Of a DNA stretch of 64,000 bases, positions 22,366-33,404 are shown piece after piece. This DNA is from Perognathus longimembris pacificus. Lineage: Eukaryota; Chordata; Mammalia; Rodentia; Heteromyidae. The notes below the pieces were generated by a model that had not been told where the DNA came from, did no database searches, and saw nothing but the letters and a program-made list of their open reading frames with translations. How positions within the stretch are numbered: the first letter of the stretch is position 1; each line of letters begins with the position of its first letter. Location: positions 40,847,562 through 40,911,561 of the forward strand of contig NC_063168.1 in the NCBI RefSeq assembly GCF_023159225.1. Direction: 5' to 3'. Position numbers and translations under genes: made by a program.

Positions 22366-23320
22366 TATTTGCACCTTTGTAGCCTCATTTTATTGTGGCA
22401 ACAAGGAACACAATTTATTTGCATAATCTACCAATTATTTTTATAGGTTATTGAGTATAAAATGATGAAACCTTTAAAGCCAGCCTTTAAAAGTGACCAT
22501 CCTCTAAGAAAAAGCCTTTTAGAATGCAAAGATATTTTCACGGCCATTAAAACTCAGGTGGCAACTGATCATGGTAGTCTGAACAGTTCCTTTTTGAAAA
22601 ACCAAGAGCCAGGCAATACTTTCATAGCTTGTGGGAAGTGCAGTCTCTGTCACCACTACTCATCTCTGCTGTTCAATCATGAAAGGAACTACAGACCATT
22701 TGTTAACTAATGAGTGGCTGAGTTCCCAGAAAGATCAGGAGACTCTGAATATCTGCTGCTCTTGGATTTCATGTGAGCAAGGAAGACTTTTCTTTAGTGT
22801 GAAGTCACTAGCTTTACTTTCTCTAATGCACGTACCTAATTGTAGGCTCTCACTGTGGTACTTGTGTGAGAAAAAGAAAATGAGAAGATACCACATCTAA
22901 ATCAAATCATAGGAAGGTTGCAAACGAATGGTATTATCAGGAGACAGATAATAGGAGACTGATCATTAAGCTATTAAAACTAACGACAGCAATAGCAGTG
23001 GTAGTGACAATAATGCCACCTGTTGGCCCTCTGCAGACCATAGAGTTTGAGACTCCATCTTGGATAGTAGGAGCAGTTAGAGACCATTATGACTTTTTGA
23101 GGTGGCCATGTTGTGGCACTGCAGTTAATGATCTCCTTGCCTGTGAAAACCCAAGCATTTTCCACATGGATTCTTTTCCATGATCTCTTTCATCTTCCAC
23201 TTGTTCAGCTCTGATTTTCAGATCCCCCGCACATAGTCATACATTACCTATCTCCACCCCCAGTTTGCTCAGAGATGTAGGATTTAGCAGTCTGGTTGGC
23301 TAGACTCCTCATAATTCTTT
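22366..23320. other. unique DNA, no gene seen
   Basis: No repeat or RNA gene recognised. Frames of 82 and 89 codons overlap at 22462-22900; I see no domain, signal peptide or splice context. Confidence 0.4.
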
Positions 23321-23324
23321 TTAA

Positions 23325-23412
23325 GTCTTAATTTACATATTATGAATAATAATGAGCCTCACCTCAAAAGATTGGTGTGAGGATTAAATTGGGATTTATA
23401 TGAGTAAATCAT
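23325..23412 (+). mobile_element. MIR remnant
   Basis: 'aataataatgagcctcacct' followed by 'gtgaggattaaattgggatt' resembles the core of MIR ('aataatagtacctacctcat', 'gtgaggattaaatgagtta'). Confidence 0.5.
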
Positions 23413-23447
23413 TCTTGCCTTGCCTCACCTTGCCTTTCCTGCCTTTT

Positions 23448-23658
23448 GTTTTTCTTGATGCCAGGGTTTGAACTCAGGGCCTCATACTTGCTCAGTTGCT
23501 GTTCTACTGATGAGCAATATCTTCAGATAGCTTTCTGATTATTTTTGAAACTGAGTCTTATACATTCATCTGCCTAGGCTGCCTTTAAATCTCACTATTC
23601 CAGATCTCAGCCATCTGAATATCTAAGATGACAGGTGTGAGCCACTAGTACTTGACTA
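23448..23658 (-). mobile_element. old 7SL/B1-like composite SINE
   Basis: Inverted unit 2 ('gggtttgaactcagggcctc' near 23463) then a B1-like head ending 'ggtgtgagccactagtactt'. Diverged, with the middle block partly lost. Confidence 0.7.
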
Positions 23659-23929
23659 CTATAGAAATTTTTGATCTCCCCACCCCCTTCGCCCCAGTGC
23701 TATTGGAGGCGGGATTCAGCAACTTGTGTTTTAAAAAGCCGCAGGTGATTTTGAGGCACCAAAGACTGACAACCACTGCATCATTTACCCATTTAAAAAT
23801 GCTTAGTCTTTTCATCCTAATAAAATTCCTAAGAGAGACAATTTAACTTCCTTAAAAAGTAAGAATAAGGCAAAGAAAATCTCCAAGTATTTCACATTGT
23901 CATCTTCTACTGGCATCAGGAAAGTGGCA

Positions 23930-24420
23930 GTGTTTCACAGAGTATGTGACCCCAGGACCTGACCCCAGGTACTTCCACTGGGCTCTGACCCCTGTGGGTT
24001 GCCTTGTTTACATGGGACTACAGGATGTGGATGTATTTAACAGGCCAAGGACCTTGCAGTCTAAATGCCTGCAGTGACAAGGTGATGGCAGGTTAAAACT
24101 ATATCTTCTCACGACAAAGAACAGTGAGATGGAATCTTTTATGCTGTTTAAATGGAGGTGTTGGTTTGAAAAACAGCTTTGGGCTCTTGAGCTACCTAGC
24201 TGGAGCCTGCTGTTTCCCTTACTGGTGTACTTTCTGTCTCTATTAAACTCTACTTTGCCCCTTTATTTTGTTTGGCCATCTTCATTCAGTTCTTCACTAG
24301 AGACTGGTAATGTACTTGGGGGACCCACCAGCCAGGGGATGACATGGGGTGATAGATCCAGTTTCATTCCTGCAGAACCTCCTTTTGGTAGAATTCTAAG
24401 GCACTGAGCCCACTGGGAGG
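23930..24420 (+). mobile_element. candidate ERV LTR with leader
   Basis: The order is LTR-like: a pyrimidine-rich block, 'ctattaaactctactttgcc' with an ATTAAA polyadenylation signal at 24241-24246, then 'cagttcttcactagagactg' and a G/C-rich leader 'gggggacccaccagccaggg' at 24318-24337 that could be a primer-binding region. No gag or pol follows. It is an old endogenous copy without coding capacity in the window. Confidence 0.4.
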
Positions 24421-24478
24421 AAGCCACTTTCTTTGTTTTTATTGGTCCTGGGGCTTGAACTTGGCCTGGCTGGTGTCG

Positions 24479-26785
24479 CTGAGCTCTCTCTTTTCTTTTT
24501 TTTTTAATTGTCAAACTGATATACAGAGTGGTTACAGTTTCATACTTTAAGCATTGGATACATTTCTTTTTTTTTTTTTTGACTTCCAGTATTTTTATTT
24601 GTGCTAAATTATAAAACATATTGAGGAAAACCTTTATTATGAGAGAATGGAAAAATGGAATTTTTGTTTTCTATTGTTCTATTCTTTTTTTTTTTTCCAA
24701 ATTTTTATTATCAAACTGATGTACAGAGAGGTTACAGTTTCATACGTTAGGCATTGGATACATTTCTTGTACTGCTTGTTACCTCCTCCCTCATTCCCCC
24801 CTCCACCACCCCCTTTTCCTTTACCCCCATGAGTTGTTCAGTAGATTTACACTAAACAGTTTTGCAAGTATTGCTTTTGTAATCGTTTGTCTTTTTTACC
24901 CGGTGTCTCTTGATTTTGGTATTCCCTTTCTATTTCCTAGTTCTAATACCTGTATACACGGTTTCCAATGTACTCAGATAGGATACAGAGATAGTGAAGG
25001 TACGACCAGAGGAAGAGGATACAAGAGGATCATCAATAATAGAAGCTATAGTTTCACATGGCATGTTGAAAGTAATTACAACAGTGATATAACAGTCGTT
25101 TCCATAACATGGAGCTCATTTCACTTAGCATCATCTTTTGTGTTCATAAGGGTATAGCTATTGGGCTCTTGTGATCCTCTGTTGTGACTTGCCTAAACCT
25201 GTGCTAATTATTCCCTATGAGGAAGACCATAGAGTCTATGTTTCTTTGGGTCTGGGTCACTTCACTTGGTATAATTTTTTCCAAGTCCTTCCATTTCCTT
25301 ACAAATGGGGCAATTCCATTCTTTCTGATAGAGGCATAAAATTCCATTGTGTATATGTATCACATTTTCCTGATCCATTCATCTACTGAAGGGCATCTGG
25401 GTTGGTTCCATATTCTAGCTATGACAAATTGTGCTGCAATGAACATTGTTGTGCTGGTGGCTTTAGTGTGTTCTTGTTTGTGGTCTTTTGGGTAGATGCC
25501 CAAAAGTGGGACTGCTGGGTCATGTTTAGCCTTCTAAGGAATCTCCATACCGCTTGCCAGAGTGGCTAAACCAGTTTACATTCCCACCAACAATGAAGTA
25601 GGGTTCCCTTTTGGCTACATGCCCTCCAACACTTATTATTGTTAGTTTTCTTGATATATGACATTCTTACTAGGATGAGATGGAATCTCAATGTTGTTTT
25701 GATTTGCATTTCTTTTATGGCCAGTGATGTAGAGCACTTTGTAATATGTCTCTTGGCCATTCTCATTTCCTCATCAGAGAAATCTCTTTTTAAGCCTTTA
25801 GCCCACATGTTGAGGGGGCTAATGGTTCTTTGCGGTTTTGTTTTGGAGGAATTTAATTTTTATACTTCTGCATATATTTTAGATATGAGGCCTTTGTCCG
25901 TTGTAAGGCCCCCAATCTGTGGGCTTTCTGTTTATCTTGCGAGCTATGTCCTTTGCCCTGCAGAAGCTCTGCAGTTTGATGTAGTCCCATTTGTCCATAC
26001 TTTCTTTGATTTGTCACATTTCTGGGTCTTTGTTAAGGAAGTTTCGTCCTGTGCCAAGGAGCCCGAGTGTTTCTCCCACTCCTTCCTTTAGTGTTTTCAG
26101 GGTATCTGTCTTTATTTCAAGGTCTCTGATCCATTTGGAATTGATTTTGGTGCAGGGTGATTTATAAGGATCTAGTTTTAGTTTGTTGCATGTGTTGAAC
26201 CAGTTTTGCCAGCACTATTTGTTAAAGAGGCTATCTTTCTTCCATCCTATTTTTTTAGCTCCTTTATCAAAGATTGAGTAGGCATAGTTCTGTGGGTTCA
26301 TTTATGGGTCTTCAATTCTGTTCCCTTGGTCTTCAGGCCTGTTCTGGTGCCAATACCAAGCTGTTTTTATTACTATAGCTTTATAATACAGCTTGAAGTT
26401 GGGTATTGTAATTCCTCCAGCACTGTTCTTTCTGCTTAGGATTGTTTTTGCGATTTGTAGTCTTGTATTGTTCCATATAAGTTTCTGGATTGCTTCCTCT
26501 ATTTCATTAAAAAATGGTGTTGGGATATTAATAGGTATTGCATTGAATTTGTAGATAGCCTTTGGCAATATTGCCATTTTGATTATATTAATCCTCCCAA
26601 TCCAGGAGCATGGCGGGGGACTTCCATTTCCTTAGTTCTGCCTTAACTTTGTTTTTCATGTTTTTAAAGTTCTCATCATAGAGGTTTTTCACTTCTTTCG
26701 TTAAGGTTATTCCAATGTATTTTATGTTTTTTTTTAAGGCTATTGCAAAAGGAGTTGCTTTCCTGATTTCTTACTGAACTCTTTT
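24479..26785 (-). mobile_element. 5'-truncated L1 with compound 3' end
   Basis: Minus-strand order: L1 ORF2 and 3' UTR (26770 down to 24697), A-run (24685-24696), 104 bp of non-L1 sequence (24581-24684), a second A-run (24567-24580), a 61-bp L1 3' fragment (24506-24566) and a third A-run (24492-24505). 'ctgagctctctctttt' (24479-24494) and 'ctgaactctttt' (26774-26785) are imperfect candidate TSDs. This suggests 3' transduction. Confidence 0.75.
25204..26770 (-). pseudogene. L1 ORF2 C-terminal part, decayed
   Basis: Antisense ORF2 from just after the RT domain to a stop at 25204-25206. Open pieces include 26302-26577 ('[16 protein letters not shown]', '[19 protein letters not shown]') and 25566-25808 ('[16 protein letters not shown]', then the cysteine cluster '[10 protein letters not shown]'). 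Stops and shifts separate them. No endonuclease or RT catalytic motifs are present. Confidence 0.85.
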
Positions 26786-26962
26786 GCTCAAAGCTAGCAC
26801 TCTTTCACTTTGAGCCACAGTGCCACTTTCCATCTTTTGGTGGTGAATTGGAGATAACTGTCTCATGGACTTTCCTGCCAGGGCTGGTTTTAAACCGTGA
26901 TTCTTAGATCTCAGTTTCCTGAGTAGCTAGGATTATAGGTGTGAGATGCCAGTGCCTGGCTA

Positions 26963-27843
26963 CTCCTAATTTATTTGTAAACTGGCCTCAATATCATCTG
27001 GGGATGCAGAAAAGTGGTCCAGAAAATGAGAGCCTACATTTTCATACCATCTTGCAATTGTATCTCTTTTGTAAGAAAAAGTAAGTGACCCAAGAGGCCT
27101 TTCGAGCACTGCACCCCTCTGAAAGGGGACCTAGAGGTAAGGAAAGGGAAAATTAAAAGGGAAACAGATATCTGGGGTGTCTAGGAGAATAATCTCTCTC
27201 TCAGGAAGGGTTCTAGCCCCCTCTTGTACTCTCTATTCCTTCTGTACCAGGAATGGAACCCATGTTCCCCTCCATCCTATTGCCACTCTGAGCAGTAATA
27301 GGGTGGGAGGAGGGTCCTGTTAGAGCACAGACCCCCTTCTCCACAGACTTGCATTACTGCTTCTCTCTGGTAGTTTTGATGTTCATTGTGATTTAGGTTT
27401 AGGTTTCATAATTAACATTTTCTTCAGAGTTGCGTTACTTTCCTTCTCAAAAGTTATAATCAATATGAGAGAGGTGAGTTTACTGATGGAGAACTGATAA
27501 CCCTAACATATTTATGGACACTCAGTGGCATTTTGTGGAGGTACTAGCGCCCTTGCCCAGCAAGTTGTAGAGCATTTTCAGTTAACAGCTTTGAATGCCA
27601 GCACTGGCTTTCAAAGATAGCTTCTAGACCCAGCGCTGGAACTTGTGTTGGCAGCAATTCTTGAACTCTCTTTAGCTGAGTCCTTTTGTCTCTTACCTGT
27701 GTTCTCTTCCAATTGTCTTTCCATGATTGCCTCATTCAATTCCAGCTGACTGGTGGAAAGTTTCAGCACAGAGTGTTTTCAGAATCTAATTGTACTCATG
27801 GTGATGAGCTCTTCTAATACCCCAAAGCATGAACACAAATGGT
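26963..27843. other. unique DNA, no gene seen
   Basis: No repeat family recognised. 27100-27330 is GC-richer than its surroundings and could be old ERV or unique sequence; I cannot decide. Confidence 0.35.
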
Positions 27844-27860
27844 AAAAAGTCAGGCACTAG

Positions 27861-28006
27861 GGCTGGGAATATAGCCTAGTGGCAAGAGTGCTTGCCTCCT
27901 ATATATGAAGCCCTGGGTTTGATTCCTCAGCACCACATATATAGAAATCGGCCAGAAGTGGCGCTGTGGCTCAAGTGGCAGAGCGCTAGCCTTGAGCAAA
28001 AAAAAA
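27861..28006 (+). mobile_element. short-form tRNA/ID-like SINE
   Basis: The head is intact in outline (A box one base off: 'tagcctagtgg', B box 'ggtttgattcc'), but unit 2 stops after 'ctagccttgagc' and runs straight into the A-tail, lacking the final ~50 bp seen in other copies. The TSD 'aaaaagtcaggcact' is at 27844-27858 and 28007-28021. Confidence 0.92.
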
Positions 28007-28021
28007 AAAAAGTCAGGCACT

Positions 28022-28117
28022 GGAAGTGGTGCTGTGGCTCAAAGTGGTAGAGCTTTAGCCTTGAATGAAAATCTCAGGGATAGCACCCTGAATTCAAGCC
28101 CCATGACCAACAACAAC
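28022..28117 (+). mobile_element. older SINE, unit 2 only
   Basis: 'gtggtgctgtggctcaaagt' through 'gaattcaagccccatgacca' with a CAA-rich tail: a copy that starts at unit 2. Its TSD 'aaaaagtcaggca' is seen at 28119-28131 and, on the left, in the same sequence that the younger SINE later duplicated. Confidence 0.8.
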
Positions 28118-28131
28118 AAAAAAGTCAGGCA

Positions 28132-28530
28132 TGTTGTTTAAGGCACCTTGTTTAAACATTTTTCAAGATGGATTCCATGTGTTAAGTAAATGTTTTCTAG
28201 TATCTATGGTCTATCCCTATTAGTTATCTCCTGTGACCACACCTACTCTGTTAATATGATCAGGGACTGAGACTGTGATCCCTGTGTGAGGAGGGGACTT
28301 CAGAAGTGGGAACAGGTAAGATACTTAGCTTTGTCTTTACTGGACATCCTCAACTACTATAATACGCGGTCTGTGTAAGATTTTGGTGTATGTGAATGTG
28401 TTAAAATACCTTTAATGTTGGCTGGTGGATATTATAATTTGAAATTATTTAAAGGTAAAAAAAAAAAAAGAAGAGACAGATGGGAAGATGGGGCAAGTGA
28501 GAATCAACATGAGAAGTTGATTTAAGAAGC
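28132..28530. other. unique DNA, no gene seen
   Basis: Nothing recognised apart from an A-run at 28458-28469. Confidence 0.35.
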
Positions 28531-28720
28531 CAAGTCATGCACTGCTTAACAACGGAGTATACTGTGAAAAATGAGTCCTTTGGCAGTTTAGCATGTGTGA
28601 ACACAGTGGACTTATGTAAACTAAGATAGCTACAATGTCACTAAGTGATACAATTGTAGGGCCCACTGTTGTATATGTTGTCTACTGTTGATCAAAACAC
28701 CATTATGTGGCACCTGACAG
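28531..28720 (-). mobile_element. Tigger-like DNA transposon remnant
   Basis: The ends 'agtcatgcactgcttaacaa' (28533) and 'cattatgtggcacctgacag' (to 28720) resemble inverted repeats of the form CAGTCATG...CATGACTG known from Tigger (pogo/Tc1-mariner) elements. Inside, 'aaatgagtcctttggcagtt' fits the same family. It is about 190 bp, a non-autonomous internally deleted copy. Orientation is nominal. Confidence 0.65.
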
Positions 28721-30629
28721 CCTGACAAAATCAAATAGTTATAATATAATTCCATTCATATAAAAATGTAAATTAATCTGTTAACCAGAAACAGGTCAAA
28801 TTTACAAGGAAAGGGGACAAGAAGAGAAAAGAGCATTATAGTGAAGCCTGAGGGCATCTTGGGAGCTGATAGGTTCTTCTTGTATTGATGGTTTCAGGAT
28901 GTATACATATTTCAAAACTCATCAAGTTGTGCATTTTTTATAGAGTGTCAGCTGTATGTCACCAAAGCTGTAACAAACAAAAGAGGTATCTTCATTTTGG
29001 GAGGGTTCTGGCAAGGAAATTTTGTTTAAATGATACTACTTCCCTATGTGCAAGCCAGATCTTTTCTTCTCAGGGCACCTCTAGATGGGTAATAGAGACA
29101 GATGAAAGAAAAGTGAGACACAAATAATAGGATTTATATCTTTGCTCCAGATTTGTTCTCCAACAACCCTGTCTTTCCTTCTCTCCTTTTCAGTCCCTTC
29201 TCTTTTCTCTGGTTCCCATTCCTCCCCCAAATCACTTGTATGTGAAAGGCTACATCTGCTCTTGCAAAAGCTCTTTTGCAATGCAATTAAGCATTCCTCA
29301 CCTCAGCTCCCCAGGAAGTTGGATACTTGTGCCATCTCTGGCATAATGAAAGGTGCCGAACATCCTGGCCCAGGTGTGTGTAGGCTGTGTGCAGATCCAC
29401 GTGGGTGGGAAAATGCTGCTTTTGGCACACAACATGAGGCTGCCCTTCCCTCCTTGGGCCTCTTCAGAACTCTGAGCAGCTGCTACCCTCTAGGTGACCG
29501 ACAAGTCCTGCCATAGTTCACCTGCTCAGGCCAGCTGACAAGTGGAGCTGGCACATTGCAACCTGAATAAATAGCTCTACGATACTGCCATCTCTGGCTT
29601 CAGGCTGGGGGAAGAGAAGCACAAGCTTGGTGACCTGACGGGATCCTTTGAGGCTGGAGAGAAATACTGTTTAGGATTCATATCCACATTCCTTCTAGCT
29701 TCTTTCAGAAAGATTGAATGGCTCCTCAGACATTTTTTTCCTAATTTACAGCATCCATTTCCCAGTATAAATATAGAAGTTAATCAGAGCATCTAAATCT
29801 TTTGCAAATAGTCATTTAGTTTGTCCTTGTAGTTATTAAAATGCATTTGTTTATAGTCCATAGGAATGCCTAAATGCTATTCATATAATATCTAGTAATT
29901 AATTAGTACTACAGGAAGTATGTTAGACTGACCACTTTGCATGCTCTTTTTTTTTTTTTTAGAATGAATCATTAATAAAACAGGGATAAAATTAAAAATT
30001 TGGACACTGGCTCTATATAGAGCTGGACACAATGAAGCCACTGTGCTCTCCTCTGATTGGTTTGTCTGAACATTGTTCCACCAGAGACCTCAATTTGTTC
30101 TCTAATGAATACCTATATAAAGGGAAAATTATATAGACTAAGTTTCTTTGTTCTCTTTCAGCTTAATTGTACAACTATATTGTTACAAATTGACTGAAAC
30201 AGCCTATTTCATTTTTTTTCTCCCTCTCCATACCAGCTCTGAATAGATGAACAGAAATAGCTGTCTTCATGTCAGCAAGTTTAATTAAACCATTTTGAAA
30301 ATAAGCATGTGGCAGTACTGGCAGGACCTTGATTTAATCACATTTGCTGATTAACTGTTCTTGGTGCTTCCTTGATAATTTGGGGGTTAGGATGAGCCCT
30401 TCCCCCACTGATGGACATGTGGACAGGGTTATCCATGTGGATTCAAAAGATTGTGACCTTTGGTCTTTTGAACTGCCAGAAAAGGCATCTAGCTTATGGA
30501 ATGTCTTGAGTTATTCATGTGAATAGCCATATGAAGTTAAGGATCCCTATTTACATATGTAGCTCATAACTTTTTAATTTCATTGTATTGTTATTTTTAC
30601 AATTGTAATTACTTTGTGTCTGTTTCACT
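28721..30629. other. repeat-poor unique DNA
   Basis: About 1.9 kb without a recognisable transposon. The 124-codon frame at 29142-29516 starts in a pyrimidine-rich stretch and shows no domain. The stretch 29740-30330 is rich in homeodomain-like AT motifs ('gtaattaattagtac' near 29894, 'gtttaattaaacc' near 30279), as in conserved enhancers, but this is impression only. Confidence 0.3.
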
Positions 30630-30785
30630 ACTGGGTCTGCTCAGCTTTTTTATTCACAGTGAGTGCCCTCCCACTTGAGCCACAGTTCCAGTTTTGGCTT
30701 TTGGGGTGGCTTTTAACCTTGATCCTCAGGTCTCAGCCTCTTGAGTAACTACCATCACAGGCATGAGCCACTGGCACCTAGCATA
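30630..30785 (-). mobile_element. partial 7SL/B1-like composite SINE
   Basis: 'cacttgagccacagttccag' (inverted unit 2) and an inverted B1-like head ending 'catgagccactggcacctag'. The middle block is shortened. Confidence 0.7.
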
Positions 30786-30789
30786 CTGA

Positions 30790-30870
30790 CAATTTTTTCC
30801 AGTGCTGAGGATGGGAAAACAGGGCCTTAACCATGGTAAACAAGTTCTACACTCACAGTACCTTTATCTT
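30790..30870 (-). mobile_element. old ID-like SINE fragment
   Basis: 'ccagtgctgaggatgggaa' then 'agggccttaaccatggtaaa' resembles an inverted ID-type head. Weak. Confidence 0.35.
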
Positions 30871-30904
30871 ATTAGTTAATAAAAAAATTATAGAGCTTCT
30901 ACTT

Positions 30905-31310
30905 GAGATGCTAAGAACAGGAGGATGGATTGGAAACTAACCTGGGTAGAAAATTTGTGAGACCCACTTCTTAGCTATAGTTGGTTACAGAGTCCTATGT
31001 CTGTCCTCATCCTAAGCTTCAAGGGAGGCTGAGATTAGGAGGGCTGTGGTGCTAGGCTAGCCTGAGCAAAAAAGTCTGCAAGACTCTGTATCCCCAGAAG
31101 GGAAGCTAGGCATGGTAGTCCATGACTAGAATCCCAACAATGATAAGAAGCCTAGGTGGGTCACAGCTCAGACAAGTGTCTGGTAGAAGCGAGACACTAT
31201 TCTAAAGCAAGTGAAAAACAGGGATGGAGGCATTGCTTAGGGGCACAGTACCAGCCAAGCAAGTGTATGGCCTTGTGTTCAAATTCCCAGTACTGGGGGC
31301 AGGGTTGGGT
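30905..31310 (+). mobile_element. old B1-like/ID composite SINEs
   Basis: B1-like text ('aagggaggctgagattagga', 'gctaggcatggtagtccatg') occurs twice, followed by an ID-like end ('cagggatggaggcattgctt', 'tgtgttcaaattcccagtac' near 31275). At least two overlapping old elements. Confidence 0.55.
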
Positions 31311-31549
31311 GGTGGCCCAAGAAGGAAAGAGAAGAAAATTTCAGAGCACTGTATTTGTCAAAAATGCTCTAAGCACTCATGGATATTTAGTTTTTTAAAC
31401 TTACAAAACAATCTTAAAAGTGGATCTCAATCATCTTGTTTTACCTAGGAGAAGGATAAGTAAGCTGTGTCTGGCTGGGTTGGACCCTAAATGTCAGATT
31501 TCAGAGTTTGGTTTATCAAAAGTTTCTTTCATTAGCATTAAGAGTGCTA

Positions 31550-32180
31550 CTGTGAATTGCTTTCGACAGTATTACCATTTTCATGATATTAATTCTTCTA
31601 ATCCAGGAGCATGAAAGACCTTTCTAATTTCCTTAAATCTTCTTCAATTTACTTCTTCATATTTTTAAAGTTTCACTATAGAGGCTCTTCACATCTTTAG
31701 CTAATTCCTAAGGATTTTTTTTTTAATTTAGTATTTCATTTTCTTAAAATTAAAATTTATTGTAAAGGTGATATACAGAGGGGTTATAGTTATATAAGTC
31801 AGGTAATAGTATATTTCTTTTTGAACAGTGTTATCCCTCCCTCATTTTCTTCTGCTTCCCCCCCAACCCTGCCATACTGCCCTCCTCCCCAAGTTGTAAA
31901 GTTCATTTCCAACATAGTGCCTAGTGAGTATCATTGTTGCATTGGTTCATCCTTTGTCCTTCTGTTTCTGTGATACCCCTTCCCTTTCCCAAATCAGATG
32001 AACTTATATATAAGACAAAGGATACTAAAATCAGAAACAGTGTCAGCAGGGAATAAACCAGAGGAGAATAAAAAGAAAGAAGAACTAACTAAGGAAGGGG
32101 AAACACAATTTGTATAGTTCATTTTCAGCATAGTGTCCAGTGAGTGCCAGTGCTGCATTTTTTCACCTTTAGTCCCTGCA
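31550..32180 (-). mobile_element. old L1 ORF2 piece and 3' UTR
   Basis: 31555-31710 is antisense ORF2 ('aattcttctaatccaggagc' corresponds to the plus-strand 'attgggaggatta' region of other copies). 31745-32175 is antisense 3' UTR with 'gatatacagaggggttatag' near 31769. The segment between them in a normal L1 is missing, so it is deleted or two elements. Confidence 0.7.
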
Positions 32181-32184
32181 AATG

Positions 32185-32540
32185 GTTACAAAGGTATTAA
32201 CTGAAATATAGTAGACTTTATGGATATCTTAAACACTGTAATTCGTTAGAAAGACAAAGTCAAAACCCAACAAAGTAAGTACCAGGAAATGGGTACCTGC
32301 AAGACGGTAGGTTGAGGTCAATGGGAGAGGGGGAAATGGAGGAAAAATGCAAGAATCCATTGTGTATACTACAAAATTAAGAAAAATAAGGGAAGGTCAG
32401 TGTTGAAGGAGGGGGGTTTAAACTGTTGAAAGAGATGACACTGGTCAAGATGCATTGTATTCAGAAACTGCTTTTTAAAATGTAACTCCTTTGCACTATT
32501 TAAATAATAATAACAATAATAATAATAATAATAATAGAGT
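32185..32540 (+). mobile_element. L1 3' end of another subfamily
   Basis: The G-rich tract, 'gacactggtcaagatgcatt' near 32436 and 'aatgtaactcctttgcacta' near 32479 define a 3' end also seen at 51515-51675. It ends in an (AAT)n tail at about 32505-32537. Confidence 0.65.
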
Positions 32541-33400
32541 ACAAGTGTGGAAGGAACCAGATTCTTCTTCATGTCTCTTCATATGCATGCTCTTACCTCA
32601 GTATCTAGCCTTCCAGGTAAATCTCTAATAATAAAATAATCTCAAACATCCCTGCAGTGTTTAGTGTTGATGTACATGCTATCCATAATTTTCAGGTGAT
32701 TCTGCTGGCCTGGCTGTGTTTTTCTTCCCCTTGACTATTCTTAGGCTTTTCTGCCCCTTTTGAATTCATCAGCAATCAAGTCTTTTTTCACAAGTCATTG
32801 GCATGAGTTAAAATAGAAATGGATTTTTATTAAAACTCTATTAAAATATTATTTTATTTTTAATCTGTGAGTTTTTCCAGATAGTCATTCTGAGACATCC
32901 TCTACCAATCACATCACAGTTCCCTCTCTCTCTCCTTTCTAAAGAGAGATATTATATTGCATTTCTGTCTGCATGTACGTTGGATGCTAGAGGATGTGCA
33001 GCTGTGAGATTTTGCATTTTTCAGTTGGTGAAAATGATGCCATCTACAAGATAGAATCAATGCTCCCATTAAAAAGAATCAATATTAAAGAATTTGTAAT
33101 ATGATGTTAACATCAAATGCATTGAAAAGCAAGGAAGAAAAACATTTTCAATAGAACAGTATTTAATTAGCATGTAAGCTTTCCTGCTGGCATGAGAAAA
33201 CTTGTTTACATGGCAATTCTACAATAAAATAATTTTTGTTATCCGATATATATTTGCACAGATTTCTGTGTTCTCTTTGTTAAATTACAGATGTCTCTAA
33301 TCTTCTATTACCTATGCAAATGTGCAGTTACTTCTCATTAGATTTGGGTTATGAAACTGTAAAATTCTACTCTTTGTTATGGCACTGGAATTTCAACTTG
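32541..33400. other. unique DNA, no gene seen
   Basis: No repeat family recognised; strongly AT-rich with no useful open frame. Confidence 0.4.
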
Positions 33401-33404
33401 ACGT

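Larger units (their letters stand above)
24437..26962 (-). mobile_element. 7SL/B1-like composite SINE split by an L1
   Basis: The left piece (24437-24494: 'ggtcctggggcttgaact', 'ctgagctctctctttt') and the right piece (26774-26962: 'ctgaactcttttgctcaaag', middle block, inverted B1-like head) are adjacent parts of one SINE. They meet in the 'ctgagctcttttgctcaagg' region of the family, and the L1 complex lies exactly between. Confidence 0.8.

Noticed and set aside
22462..22900. Overlapping 82- and 89-codon frames with a Cys-x2-Cys stretch
   Set aside because: Considered as a zinc-binding peptide, but the frames overlap, lack a second Cys/His pair at proper spacing and have no supporting context.
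29142..29516. 124-codon frame considered as a novel exon or secreted protein
   Set aside because: No domain, no clear splice sites or start context, and the hydrophobic start comes from a pyrimidine-rich tract. It could only be revived by cross-species conservation or RNA evidence.
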